From assembly GCF_000374005.1 (NCBI RefSeq), contig NZ_KB893134.1, forward strand, positions 448,605-512,604: 64,000 nt of DNA. The letters are read 5' to 3'. Positions 16,519 to 25,292 of this stretch are shown here, in pieces. Position 1 is the first letter of the stretch, and every line of letters begins with the position of its first letter. Origin of the DNA: Kiloniella laminariae DSM 19542 (GTDB taxonomy: Bacteria; Pseudomonadota; Alphaproteobacteria; Kiloniellales; Kiloniellaceae). Position numbers and translations under genes: made by a program. Below the pieces are notes generated by a model. That model did no database searches. It saw nothing but the letters and a program-made list of their open reading frames with translations, and was not told the DNA's origin.

Positions 16519-17607
16519 TCAGAAGTCGATAACAACCTCGCCCAGTGGGTTGGAGCAGCAGGCCAGAATAAAACCGTCATCAATCTGGTCCTGGGTGATG
16601 CCGCCGTTGTGCACCATATGGATGTCACCAGAGACCTTCTTGACTTTACAGGTGCCACAAACACCGAACTGACAGGCACTGGGGATATGCAGACCGGTTT
16701 TCTTGGCAGCCGTCAGAATGGTATCGGACTCCTGGCAGCGGGTTTCTTTCTTTGAACGGGTGAAACTGACGCGGGAGGCGGCTTCAGCATCAATAATCAC
16801 ATCATCATGCTCGGGACGATCTGATTCTTCCTTAATCGGAGAATCAAAACTTTCCTCGTGATAGCGATCCATATCGAAACCGGCAGCATTGAGAATATCC
16901 CTGACCGCCTGCATGAAAGGGGCTGGGCCACAGCAGAAAATTTCCCGTTCCTGATAGTCGGGCGAGATCAGCTCAAGCATCAGCTGGTTTACCCGTCCGG
17001 TATAGCCCGTCCAGGCGCCGTAGGGGTCGGGTTTCTCGCAGGCAAAAGCGACCTTGATATCACCCAGGCGGGCACTCATGCTTTCCAGTTCCCGGCGGGC
17101 AATAATATCTGACGGGGTGCGGGCGCAGTGAATGAAATGGACGTCAGTGTGCAGTCCATAGTCGAACAGCCAGCGGGCCATGGAAAGGGTCGGGGTGATA
17201 CCGGCTCCACCAGAAATGAAAAGGTATTTCTCTGCCATGTGATCGTGCAGGGTAAAGATCCCGGCGGGACCGTAGGCCTTGATCTGATCACCTTCCTTGA
17301 GGTTCTGGTGCAGCCAGTTGGAAACAAAGCCGCCTTCGGTCGCCTTTACCGTGATGGAGATCGAGAGCGGCCGGGAGGGGCTGGAGGATAGTGTATAGGT
17401 TCGCAGAACCGGCTTGCCTTCAATTTCCAGTTCAATGGTGATGAACTGGCCGGGAAGATAGCGAAACCAGCTGTTGTCCGTTGTCTGAAAGCAGAAGGTT
17501 TTAACATCGTGTGTGTCCTGGAGGATCATCACACATTCCAGCCTCTGAGAATGACTGTCCCAGGGGGTGGTTGTGTTTAAATCTCTGATTACCTGTTTGA
17601 CAGCCAT
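16519..17607 (-). CDS. gbcB: Glycine betaine demethylase reductase subunit
   Basis: A 362-residue electron-transfer subunit with an FAD domain (YLPGQFITIEL and RTYTLSSSPS), an NAD domain (ISGGAGITPTLSMARWL and FCCGPAPFMQAV) and a C-terminal plant-type 2Fe-2S ferredoxin with C312, C317, C320 and a Cys near 351. It would carry electrons from NADH to the Rieske oxygenase GbcA, which converts glycine betaine to dimethylglycine and formaldehyde. It lies 92 bases after gbcA on the same strand and so shares any control at the gbcA leader. Related reductases serve other quaternary-amine oxygenases, but the partner here looks like GbcA. Confidence 0.9.
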   Translation of the reverse strand: MAVKQVIRDLNTTTPWDSHSQRLECVMILQDTHDVKTFCFQTTDNSWFRYLPGQFITIELEIEGKPVLRTYTLSSSPSRPLSISITVKATEGGFVSNWLHQNLKEGDQIKAYGPAGIFTLHDHMAEKYLFISGGAGITPTLSMARWLFDYGLHTDVHFIHCARTPSDIIARRELESMSARLGDIKVAFACEKPDPYGAWTGYTGRVNQLMLELISPDYQEREIFCCGPAPFMQAVRDILNAAGFDMDRYHEESFDSPIKEESDRPEHDDVIIDAEAASRVSFTRSKKETRCQESDTILTAAKKTGLHIPSACQFGVCGTCKVKKVSGDIHMVHNGGITQDQIDDGFILACCSNPLGEVVIDF

Positions 17608-17699
17608 TGTCTCTAATTCCCAAATCGTCGCGGCCCTTATGGGCTTATTGTCAGTAGAAAGAGCGCAACCCGGGCTGCGTTCTTTGTTGTCTTTAGCGG

Positions 17700-18959
17700 T
17701 TATTGGCTGGCAGCAACCTGAAACCTTGCGGGATCAAAAAGCTGTTTCAGCATTTCCGAGCTGTACCAGTTAATGAAGTTGATCACGCCGAATTCGGCTT
17801 CCTGGGCATAGGGGCCGGGCTGGTAAGCACGGGAGTTGATCCCGAGCTGATTGTTTTCGGCCAGTTCCCGGTCCTGATGGTTGGTGGCATTCCAGACGGC
17901 AACCATTTTCTCGATGTCGTAGTCTTTGCCTTCAACCGCATCTTCGTGGACGATCCACTTGGTTGTGACCAGTGTTTCCTGTGGACCAACCGGCATGACG
18001 CGGAAGACAATGGAATGATCTCCCATAAAATGGTTCCAGGTATTGGGCAGGTGCAGAAGGCGCATGGAGCCCATATCCGGATCGTTCAGATCTCCCATCA
18101 GTTTCTGACAGGCGGGTGTGCCGTCCATGGTCATGGAGGTGGTGCCGTTTGCCAGCGGCATGCGCACAGCGCGGTACTGGAGGTTATGCGGTGTCGACTC
18201 GTGGGCAATGCCGAGCTGATCCCACTCCCGCGCCTTGCGGCTCACCAGCTGCTTGAATTCCGGGGTGGCTCTCGGGTCATCCGTGTTGTCAAATTCCAGC
18301 AGGCTGTTCAGCAGTTCCGGATGCGACCCGTTGCAGTGGTAACATTCCCGGTTATTTTCGATCACCAGTTTCCAGTTGGCCTTTTCCCGGATGGTGATTT
18401 CGTGGGCAACCTTGGCCCGGTCAAGGGCGTGAGGACGCAGGAAAGGCTCAACGGCCAGCTTGAAGCTGTCAAAAGCAGGCGGGTTTTCGGCAAGGCAGAC
18501 GAAGATCATGCCACCCGCGATACCGATGTTTGCTTTTTTCAGCGGGTAATCGGCTGGTTTGAAACCCTCGCCCATATTGCCGGCAAACAGCAGATTGCCA
18601 TCCAGGTTGTAGGTCCACTGGTGGTAAGGGCAAACCAGCTTGGCGGTACTGCCTTTTTCGGTCAGGCAGATTTTTGAACCGCGATGGCGACAGGTGTTAT
18701 AGATGGCGTGGATGTCATTGTTGTCATCCCGGACGATAACCAGCGGGTCGTCGCCAATAGAGAGTGTGAAAAAGTTCCCTGGCTTGGGGATGTCGCAGAC
18801 CAGTCCTGCAAAGATCCAGGACTTGCCAAACACATGGGTCATGTCGAGCTGGAAGAATTCCGGATCGTTGTAAAATTCACGGGGCAGACTGTAGTTTTGT
18901 TTCTTGCTGCGAAGCAGATCAAACATCGTGTCGTGGGCGGACATGCGCACATCTCTCAT
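17700..18959 (-). CDS. gbcA: Glycine betaine demethylase, Rieske oxygenase subunit
   Basis: A 419-residue aromatic-ring-hydroxylase-type oxygenase. The Rieske cluster ligands are C90, H92, C110 and H113 (TCRHRG and CPYHQW). Mononuclear iron ligands H208 and H213 lie in NNRECYHCNGSHPELL, a hallmark of GbcA and its closest relatives. Long stretches such as LGSMRLLHLPNTWNHFMGDH also follow GbcA as I know it. The frame is open upstream to 19241, but that part overlaps a cobalamin riboswitch; ATG 18959 has AAGG at 18970-18967. A second ATG at 18944 is possible. Role: first step of betaine breakdown towards glycine. Confidence 0.92.
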   Translation of the reverse strand: MRDVRMSAHDTMFDLLRSKKQNYSLPREFYNDPEFFQLDMTHVFGKSWIFAGLVCDIPKPGNFFTLSIGDDPLVIVRDDNNDIHAIYNTCRHRGSKICLTEKGSTAKLVCPYHQWTYNLDGNLLFAGNMGEGFKPADYPLKKANIGIAGGMIFVCLAENPPAFDSFKLAVEPFLRPHALDRAKVAHEITIREKANWKLVIENNRECYHCNGSHPELLNSLLEFDNTDDPRATPEFKQLVSRKAREWDQLGIAHESTPHNLQYRAVRMPLANGTTSMTMDGTPACQKLMGDLNDPDMGSMRLLHLPNTWNHFMGDHSIVFRVMPVGPQETLVTTKWIVHEDAVEGKDYDIEKMVAVWNATNHQDRELAENNQLGINSRAYQPGPYAQEAEFGVINFINWYSSEMLKQLFDPARFQVAASQ

Positions 18960-18963
18960 TCGT

Positions 18964-18979
18964 GCACCTTGAAGGGTGC
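18964..18979 (-). promoter_or_regulatory. Hairpin over the gbcA ribosome binding site
   Basis: On the minus strand GCACC (18979-18975) pairs with GGTGC (18968-18964) around a 6-base loop. The AAGG ribosome binding site of gbcA (18970-18967) lies in the loop and 3' arm. This is the expected form of a translational expression platform for the riboswitch about 100 bases upstream. The coupling is inferred. Confidence 0.55.
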
Positions 18980-19082
18980 GGTTGGGACTTGCAGCAGGAG
19001 AGAGGACACGTTGACAGCGGTATGCTTCGGCGCAGACCTTTGCCAGATCGTTCCAATCGCCCACCGCGATTATCGACTTTTC

Positions 19083-19242
19083 TGCAGGCTGGTTTCCGGA
19101 CTCGAGAGGAGGGTCTTGTGCCCTGATCCGTTTCCTTCCCAGAGATATAATCTCCAGTGGCTCTGGCGGATCTTGTCCTCTCCTACCGTTGCGGGGGCAG
19201 TGTCGGCATCGTGCGGGGAGAGTTGCACACCGACTTCCCAAT
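19083..19242 (-). promoter_or_regulatory. Cobalamin (B12) riboswitch upstream of gbcA
   Basis: On the minus strand the conserved cobalamin aptamer blocks occur in order: GGGAAGTCGGTG (from 19239), TCCCCGC (about 19219-19213), GCCCCCGCAACGGT (19198-19185), GCCACTGG (19161-19154), GGGAAGG (19140-19134), and a 3' B12-box-like region AGTCCGGAAACC followed by AGCCTGC (19102-19084). Spacing and order fit the family consensus. The element points to gbcA, whose start is about 125 bases downstream. Such switches usually lower expression when B12 is plentiful. I could not compute a covariance score. Confidence 0.88.
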
Positions 19243-19455
19243 TATCCAGATGATCTCAACCGCTTGAAATGATCTGGCACCTGAAGGAGTTATCGTATTG
19301 TTGTTACCTGCTAGAATTTATGAGATTCCCTGTGGGGTTCATCTTGAAAAACGACGGGCTGACCAGCGTTTGCGACAAGGGCTGTTATTGCTGTCTTCAA
19401 AGGTCGTAAGCGTGGTAAAACAGGTCGCGGTTATTCATTGTTCAGGAATTTTTTT

Positions 19456-20112
19456 ATGAAATCTCGACACCTGCCGATTTCGGCGCAGCTGCAGGATTAC
19501 CTGATTGAGCAGGGTGTTCGCGAAGATGATCTCTTGCGGCGCTTGCGGGCGGAAACCCTGGCGATGAGATTCGGCCATATGCAGGTCAGTCCGGAACAGG
19601 GCCAGTTTCTCGCCTTTCTGATCAAACTTCTGGGTGTCACAACGGTTCTGGAAATCGGAGTGTTTACCGGCTACAGCAGCCTTTGTATGGCGCGGGCTCT
19701 GGATGATGAGGGATCGTTGCTCGGTCTGGATAATCAGAAGCGCTTTACCGATATTGCCGAGCAATACTGGGCAGAAGCCGGGGTAGAGGAAAAAATTGAA
19801 CTCAGGCTTTGTGATGCGCTTGCCGAACTGGATCGGTTACAGAAAAAGGGGGCGACCTTTGACATGATTTTTCTGGATGCCGACAAGGAAAGGTATCCGG
19901 CCTATTACGACGCCTGTCTGGAGGTTCTCAATCCGGGGGGATTGCTGGTGATTGATAATGTGCTCTGGTACGGACATGTTGCCAATGCAACTACGACAGA
20001 ACCGATTACCCAGGCGGTCCAGCAACTCAATCAGACGATTGTGTCGGACAGCCGTGTTGAAATGGTGATGTTGCCTTTTGCCGATGGCATGACACTGGTG
20101 CGCAAACCCTGA
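19456..20112 (+). CDS. SAM-dependent O-methyltransferase (family 3)
   Basis: A 218-residue class I methyltransferase of the caffeoyl-CoA/catechol O-methyltransferase family. Motif I is TVLEIGVFTGYSSLCMA, the metal-binding DADK appears in MIFLDADKERYPAYYDACL, and GGLLVIDNVLWYGHVA carries the second metal-binding Asp-Asn. ATG 19456 is preferred over a TTG 18 bases earlier because AGGA lies at suitable distance. It is divergent from gbcA and its promoter must lie between the B12 riboswitch and its start. The acceptor substrate is unknown. Confidence 0.9.
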   Translation: MKSRHLPISAQLQDYLIEQGVREDDLLRRLRAETLAMRFGHMQVSPEQGQFLAFLIKLLGVTTVLEIGVFTGYSSLCMARALDDEGSLLGLDNQKRFTDIAEQYWAEAGVEEKIELRLCDALAELDRLQKKGATFDMIFLDADKERYPAYYDACLEVLNPGGLLVIDNVLWYGHVANATTTEPITQAVQQLNQTIVSDSRVEMVMLPFADGMTLVRKP

Positions 20113-20138
20113 AATGTAACGGGGGTGTCTGTGACAGG

Positions 20139-21107
20139 TTAGCTCTCAAGCAGCTTTTTCAATCCGGCGACCACTCTGGCAAAAGCGGCTGCTGCCCTCG
20201 GGCTTCGGTGCCGCGCCCGGAGCCAGCCGTGCATTAGTCCGGGTTCAACCAGATATTTGGCCTTGCTCCCGGTGGCGATCAGCTTTCGGGCATAATCGGG
20301 CACATCATCGGCGAGAGGGTCAAGTTCGGCTGCACTCAGAAACGCAGGAGGAAGATTTGAGAAATCTCTGGCCTGAGCCGGAAAAAGACGAGGGTCTTTT
20401 TTGTCTGCATCGGTCACTGCCCGGCCCAGATAATACCGGAGGTAGATATCCATCTCTTCTGCGCTAAAGAGCGGCGCCTTGGCCTGGGTTATACGCGAAG
20501 GCAGGGTCTCGCTTGATAAAGCGGGATAGATCAACAGCTGGCCTTTCAGACCCGCAGTGAAACCGGGGACGGTGTTTCCCTTCTGTTGCTCTCGAAGCAG
20601 CAGGGTAAGGGCCGCGGCCAGATTGGCACCAGCGGAATCCCCGCCAAGCACAAGCCGCTGGATATCGACAGCAAACAATTCGGGTGCTTGCAACAGGCTG
20701 TGCAAGACTGTCCAGCAGTCATCAACAGCGGCAGGAAAAAGATGTTCGGGAGCCAGGCGATAATCGACAGCGATGACCTGGATATTGGCTTCTTTTGCCA
20801 GATCTGCCGCAATGGAATCGTGGCTTTCCAGGTCGCCGACAATCCAGCCGCCACCGTGGAAATAGAGCAGGGTCGGGCAGGGAGATGAAAGGTTGGCAGG
20901 ACGATAGACCCGAACAGGAATATCGCCCGCCAATCCTCTAATGGCACTATTCTCGATCAGTAAACCTTCAGGATGCGGTGCCTGAAAGTGTTGAGCCATC
21001 CGGTTATAACCTTCACGGATAACAGTAAAATCGTTTGTTGCGGGTCCGGAAAAGCTCTCGGTTTCCGAAACAAAAATATCCAGCTCAGGATCCAGAAGGG
21101 TCGCCAT
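20139..21107 (-). CDS. Alpha/beta hydrolase, HSL-type esterase
   Basis: A 322-residue hydrolase of the hormone-sensitive-lipase family. The oxyanion motif HGGG is at 84-87 in YFHGGGWIVGDL, the nucleophile elbow GDSAG at 156-160 with Ser158, and VDYRLAPEHLFPAA is the family signature. The acid is likely in the AELDPLADD segment, and the His in GLMHGWLRA near the C-terminus. No signal peptide is visible. It converges on the O-methyltransferase with only 26 bases between stops. Likely a short-chain carboxylesterase; the natural substrate is unknown. Confidence 0.9.
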   Translation of the reverse strand: MATLLDPELDIFVSETESFSGPATNDFTVIREGYNRMAQHFQAPHPEGLLIENSAIRGLAGDIPVRVYRPANLSSPCPTLLYFHGGGWIVGDLESHDSIAADLAKEANIQVIAVDYRLAPEHLFPAAVDDCWTVLHSLLQAPELFAVDIQRLVLGGDSAGANLAAALTLLLREQQKGNTVPGFTAGLKGQLLIYPALSSETLPSRITQAKAPLFSAEEMDIYLRYYLGRAVTDADKKDPRLFPAQARDFSNLPPAFLSAAELDPLADDVPDYARKLIATGSKAKYLVEPGLMHGWLRARHRSPRAAAAFARVVAGLKKLLES

Positions 21108-21126
21108 TTATATCCAGATTACCCGA

Positions 21127-21291
21127 TTAGAGAAGGCAATGTTTGGCAAAGTCTGTCGCTTCGTTGGCTGACCAGTCACCTTTGGGTTTTTCTTTCAGAG
21201 CATCACACCATTCCTGGCTGCCAACCTCGGGAGAGCAGGCGGAAAGGGCAGTGATAAAAAGAGCTGCGAGAGCAAGCTTAAGGTAGGTCAT
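21127..21291 (-). CDS. DUF3012 family small lipoprotein
   Basis: A 54-residue protein read on the minus strand from ATG 21291. The N-terminus is a lipoprotein signal with lipobox LSAC (Cys about residue 19). It is followed by the compact DUF3012 pattern: SPEVGSQEWCDAL, then KEKPKGDWSANEATDFAKHC. The two later Cys residues are conserved in this family as I know it and may form a disulfide. It would be anchored in the envelope; no function is known. It lies 19 bases upstream of the esterase gene on the same strand and may be cotranscribed. Upstream lies a 20-base tandem repeat. Confidence 0.85.
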   Translation of the reverse strand: MTYLKLALAALFITALSACSPEVGSQEWCDALKEKPKGDWSANEATDFAKHCLL

Positions 21292-21306
21292 GGAATTTTC
21301 CCCGGA

Positions 21307-21345
21307 AGAAATGATAGTGGATTTAAAGAAATGATACTGGATTTA
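21307..21345. repeat. Two tandem 20-base repeats
   Basis: AGAAATGATAGTGGATTTA (21307-21325) and AGAAATGATACTGGATTTA (21327-21345) differ at one base and repeat with a 20-base period, 16 bases upstream of the DUF3012 lipoprotein start. It is either a slippage duplication or a two-site regulatory element. Confidence 0.7.
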
Positions 21346-21499
21346 TAGATGGTTGTGGTGAGGATAGTACGATAGTCCGCCGCAGGGCTCAATACCACTT
21401 CGGGGTAATACCTATCTTTACAGAGACTGTCTCAAGGGTGTTTTGTCTTTTGCCATAAAGGAATCTTTTCTCAGTTGGGCCTTGTGATAATCTGGCAGG

Positions 21500-24400
21500 A
21501 TGGCAACAGCAAAAGCGCAGACAGACAAACGAATACTTAAAGTGATGCTCTTCTGTAAACGTGTCCTTCTTTGGGGCGTTTTGGGGCTGCTTCTCTGTGC
21601 CGGGGGGCTGGTTGTCTTTCGGGTCGATCTGGCGCAATGGGGCCTGGAGCAGACGGCTTTACAGGCAAAAGTGCCTGCCTTCTCTGCCCGGGTGACGGAT
21701 ATAAGCTTTGATCGTGTGGCTGTGGAAAATATAACTGCAGGGCAGGAGGAAGAATTCCGGCTCGGGTCGCTGGTCGTGAGTTTTGACTTGCTGGAATTAT
21801 GGGAGGGAGGGCCGCTCCAGGTCGTGGCGGACGGGCTGCGTCTCAAGCTCGACCTGACGGGAAAGCAACCCTTTCTCGGGTCGCTGGAACCGCTGCTTGG
21901 AGGATCTGGCAGTTCAGGGGCTTCCTCGGATATTTCTCTGCCGTTCCGACCGGAGATCCGTCTGAATGACGGGGCGCTGGAAATCCTGTCGCAACAGGGG
22001 CCGGTCACTTTACCCTTTGCCGCAGAGCTTGTCGGAACCAGAGAAGAGGACATCCAGGGCTGGGTGAACTTTCTTGGGGGCGACTTTGCCGGGCATCAAC
22101 CCGAGCGGCTGGATCTGGGGATGATCTTCAGCGCTTCGGATGTACAGCTTGACTGGGATATTGATTGGCAGGAACTCGGCCTGCAGGGCGAGGGAGCTGC
22201 GGCACTCTTTCTGGATGTAGCCGGGCTTGACAGGGCTGGAGCCAGCTGGAATGTGCAGGGAAATCTGACGGGCGAACTGCCGCTTGCCCTGTTTGCACAG
22301 GAAATGCCGGAAAACGTCAAGATCCGCTCTGCCGCTGCGACGCTTGAGCTGGATGGCACAGGCGTTATCCCGGTTAAGGGCGCACAGCCGCAGCAGTGGC
22401 AAGAAGCTCTGGTGCCCCTGCTGGAAGGGATAGGACAGGCCAGTGCTTCTTTGTCCGTGCATATCCAAAGCAGGGTTCAGCTTGATGACGGCGGCCTTCT
22501 GCTTGGCGATTTACCCCTCCTGTTGACGGCGGACCGAAAAACTTTCCAGATCGGGCTTTCGCAAGGAGCGTCGCTTGATTTTTCCGGTTTTGAAAAGATG
22601 CCTTTGCCGCCTGAGGTTCGGGATATACTCGGCCCAAGGGCCAGGATCGAAATCGCCAAGGACGAAACACAGCTGCTGGTTCCGCTGCAGGGCGAGGACC
22701 AAAGCCTTGCTCACCTCTCCGGACGACTTCGCGGGCGAGAAGATTTCTCTCTCGGTTTTCAGGTTGATGCTGCGGGAATTTTCAATCTTGCTGAAGGAAA
22801 GCTGCGTGAGCCCAGGGCAGATATCGAGATATCCGGAGACGCATTTTCACTCTCCCGTGCGGATGGCAGCAGGATAAAAGGACAAGGGTTGAAGGCGCAC
22901 CTTTCCGCTGCTCGGGCAGAGGTGAGCGACGATAAACTTGATACAGGCGCGGCATGGCAAGGGGCATGGCAGATCGCGCTTGCCGGAGGGGAATTCCGCG
23001 AAGGGGCAAGACGGGCCAGCCTGTCCAAACTGGCGCTTGAGGGGAATTATCTTGCGGGATCTTTGCTCTCCCTTTCGGGCACGCGTGGAGGGCTGCAACT
23101 TGATGCGCTTTCTCTCCCGGATCTGCTCGAGCTGAAAAAACCCACCCGTCTTGAGCTGCAGGACCTTTCCCTGTCGGCTGGTCTTTCTGGCAAAGAAGAT
23201 GCCGGGCCAGACCATAAAACTTTACCTGCTTTTCCTGAGATCACAGCTTCGGCGACGATAAAACAACTGGATCTGAACGTTCTTGCCGAGCCGCAGGAGG
23301 TAAGGTTATCCGGTATCGGGCTCGATCTTCAGGGAGACGTAACAGGGCAGTGGAAAGCAAAGTTTTCCAGCAAGGAAATCACGGCTCCGGCCCTTGAGGT
23401 TCAGATAATAAATCTGCAGGGACAGGCTTCGACAGATCTGGCTTTTGCGGAACCTGAGAAGGGGAGCGCAGTCTTTGATCTGGAGGCTTTGCCCTTTTCA
23501 ACAACGCTGTCCGGGGGAGTTGAGAGTCTGAACCCGGAGAGATATTTCCCGCCCCTGACGTTCAAGGGGGAAAGCAAGGGCAACCTGAAGACCCTGAATG
23601 TTTCCGCGGCTGTGGCGCTGAGCGAAGGGGCGACATTGTTAAATGCAACGGGAAGCTTCGCACCAGAGAGGGGAGACGGAGAGTTTGATCTGACGCTGCC
23701 TAAATTGCTTCTGCTTGAGGGAGGGCTGCAGCCTGAAACCTTTTCGCCCCTGCTCTCGGGCATTCGCATTATTGATGGCAGCCTTGATGGACAGGCGAAG
23801 ATCAGGCTTGCCAACGGGGTTCCTGATGGCGAGGGTTATCTGAACCTCGATCTGGCAGAGAGCCTGGTCAATGGCTTTGCCATGAAAGGTTTCGAGGGAC
23901 GGTTTTTCTTTCAGGGCATTGACCAGCCGACTTTGCCGCCGGGCCAGAGTATCAGGATCGCGGAAATTGACGCAGGACTGCCTGTTACCGGGGTGGAGCT
24001 GCTCTGGGGCGCCTTTCTCGAAGAGGGCGAGCCGATTGTTGAGTTAAGGAAAGCAGGGCTTGAAATTACGGGCGGGACGCTGGCCCTGTCACCGGGGAAA
24101 ATTCCCGTAACCGGAGAACGTCAGAGCCTTGAGTTACTGATTGAGTCTCTTGATGTGAAGGAGCTGTTTGAACTGATCGGTCAGGACAACCTTGGGGGAA
24201 CCGGACGCTTGTCAGGAAGTATTCCAATGATCATTGAGGGTGAATATATCGCTGTCGGTCCGGGGCACCTTGCAACAGATGGTCCCGGCGTGCTGAGGAT
24301 CAGATCAGAGATAATTGCCGATGCCCTCTCTTCCGGGGGTGAGCAGGTTGAACTGCTGGTCGAAGCCCTGAAAGATTTCCACTATAGCGAACTCACTCTT

Positions 24401-24595
24401 GATATCGAGAAACCTTTCAATGCGGCCAGCGAAGTAAGGCTCGGGATCAGCGGCGCCAACGAAAAGGTACTTGATGGCCATCCCTTCCGCATAAATGTCA
24501 ATCTGGAAACCAGGATCGAACCACTGCTTGAGGCGCTGCTACAGGGGCAAAAGATATCGCAAGGACTGGTTTCCGGCTTCTTCAAACGGCCGTGA
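21500..24595 (+). CDS. ydbH: YdbH-family AsmA-like intermembrane lipid transport protein
   Basis: A 1031-residue protein with one N-terminal membrane helix (about 20-42), followed by a very long, low-complexity beta-rich periplasmic region. The C-terminal part, with GGTGRLSGSIPMIIEG and HPFRINVNLETRIEPLLEALL, matches the YdbH domain. In E. coli YdbH works redundantly with TamB and YhdP as a bridge carrying phospholipids to the outer membrane, with YnbE as its outer-membrane partner and YdbL as an assembly factor. Both partners follow here. The ATG at 21500 has a poor ribosome binding site; ATG 21545 is an alternative that keeps the helix. Confidence 0.85.
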   Translation: MATAKAQTDKRILKVMLFCKRVLLWGVLGLLLCAGGLVVFRVDLAQWGLEQTALQAKVPAFSARVTDISFDRVAVENITAGQEEEFRLGSLVVSFDLLELWEGGPLQVVADGLRLKLDLTGKQPFLGSLEPLLGGSGSSGASSDISLPFRPEIRLNDGALEILSQQGPVTLPFAAELVGTREEDIQGWVNFLGGDFAGHQPERLDLGMIFSASDVQLDWDIDWQELGLQGEGAAALFLDVAGLDRAGASWNVQGNLTGELPLALFAQEMPENVKIRSAAATLELDGTGVIPVKGAQPQQWQEALVPLLEGIGQASASLSVHIQSRVQLDDGGLLLGDLPLLLTADRKTFQIGLSQGASLDFSGFEKMPLPPEVRDILGPRARIEIAKDETQLLVPLQGEDQSLAHLSGRLRGREDFSLGFQVDAAGIFNLAEGKLREPRADIEISGDAFSLSRADGSRIKGQGLKAHLSAARAEVSDDKLDTGAAWQGAWQIALAGGEFREGARRASLSKLALEGNYLAGSLLSLSGTRGGLQLDALSLPDLLELKKPTRLELQDLSLSAGLSGKEDAGPDHKTLPAFPEITASATIKQLDLNVLAEPQEVRLSGIGLDLQGDVTGQWKAKFSSKEITAPALEVQIINLQGQASTDLAFAEPEKGSAVFDLEALPFSTTLSGGVESLNPERYFPPLTFKGESKGNLKTLNVSAAVALSEGATLLNATGSFAPERGDGEFDLTLPKLLLLEGGLQPETFSPLLSGIRIIDGSLDGQAKIRLANGVPDGEGYLNLDLAESLVNGFAMKGFEGRFFFQGIDQPTLPPGQSIRIAEIDAGLPVTGVELLWGAFLEEGEPIVELRKAGLEITGGTLALSPGKIPVTGERQSLELLIESLDVKELFELIGQDNLGGTGRLSGSIPMIIEGEYIAVGPGHLATDGPGVLRIRSEIIADALSSGGEQVELLVEALKDFHYSELTLDIEKPFNAASEVRLGISGANEKVLDGHPFRINVNLETRIEPLLEALLQGQKISQGLVSGFFKRP

Positions 24596-24670
24596 TAGGG
24601 GAGATTCATGTGACTATTGATTTGGGGCGCCAGTTTCTCGGTTCATACAAGCGAATAACAGGCATTTAGA

Positions 24671-25051
24671 ATGGCAAAAAAGCTATCCTCGTCCTTTCAT
24701 GATTGGGAAATCACGGGGCTGGATATAAACAGGGAAAACAAGACGCTTGCGGTTAAGCTCTGGTTTCCAGATACAGATGAAAAGGTGCACTTGCTTCTTG
24801 AAGGCGTGAGCCGATTTTCTTGTTCAGGGGCAATGTTGCAAAATGTGATTCTTGATTTTTTGGTGTTTGAGAAACATTCTGAATCAAACTACCTCAAATA
24901 TTGTTATAAAGTCTTAGATATTGATTCATCTGTTTTTTGTACCCATGGCTCAGATGAAAATAACAAAATTCTGTTCATCGAACCCTCAGTCGGAATGGAA
25001 CTGGCATGTTGTTATCAATTGCTGACACAGGAAATAGAAGAGTTCCGATAA
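24671..25051 (+). CDS. Orphan hypothetical protein between ydbH and ynbE
   Basis: A 126-residue soluble-looking protein that I do not recognise. It starts MAKKLSSSFHDWEITGLDI, alternates hydrophobic and charged residues as in a small alpha/beta or all-beta fold, and has five Cys residues (near 51, 84, 95, 112 and 113) with no metal motif. No signal peptide is visible. The size and acidic, single-domain look recall small immunity-type or orphan proteins, but this is not evidence of function. It sits between ydbH and ynbE, which are normally adjacent, and its codon use is less GC-rich than ydbH, suggesting later insertion. Confidence 0.6.
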   Translation: MAKKLSSSFHDWEITGLDINRENKTLAVKLWFPDTDEKVHLLLEGVSRFSCSGAMLQNVILDFLVFEKHSESNYLKYCYKVLDIDSSVFCTHGSDENNKILFIEPSVGMELACCYQLLTQEIEEFR

Positions 25052-25292
25052 ACGTAAATCTGGAATCGTTAATATTCTTATGAGACCACGATTACGATCA
25101 GTTATGCATCAACATCAGAGTTCTCGTGATGATGCCGAGGAAATCTTACTTTTTAATTCCATTAAAAAAGGGGGATTACCGGGAGAAATGGGGAGAAATA
25201 AATCTCCCCAAACCTGAAAATGCCTTTCCCTTGCCATATTTGAACGCCTATTGTTCTGGCAGAACGTTTTATTCTGAACAGAGGATACAGCC

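Noticed and set aside
18960-19241. N-terminal extension of gbcA upstream of ATG 18959
   Set aside because: The extended frame reads through the cobalamin riboswitch and has no protein similarity; the Rieske family start fits 18959.
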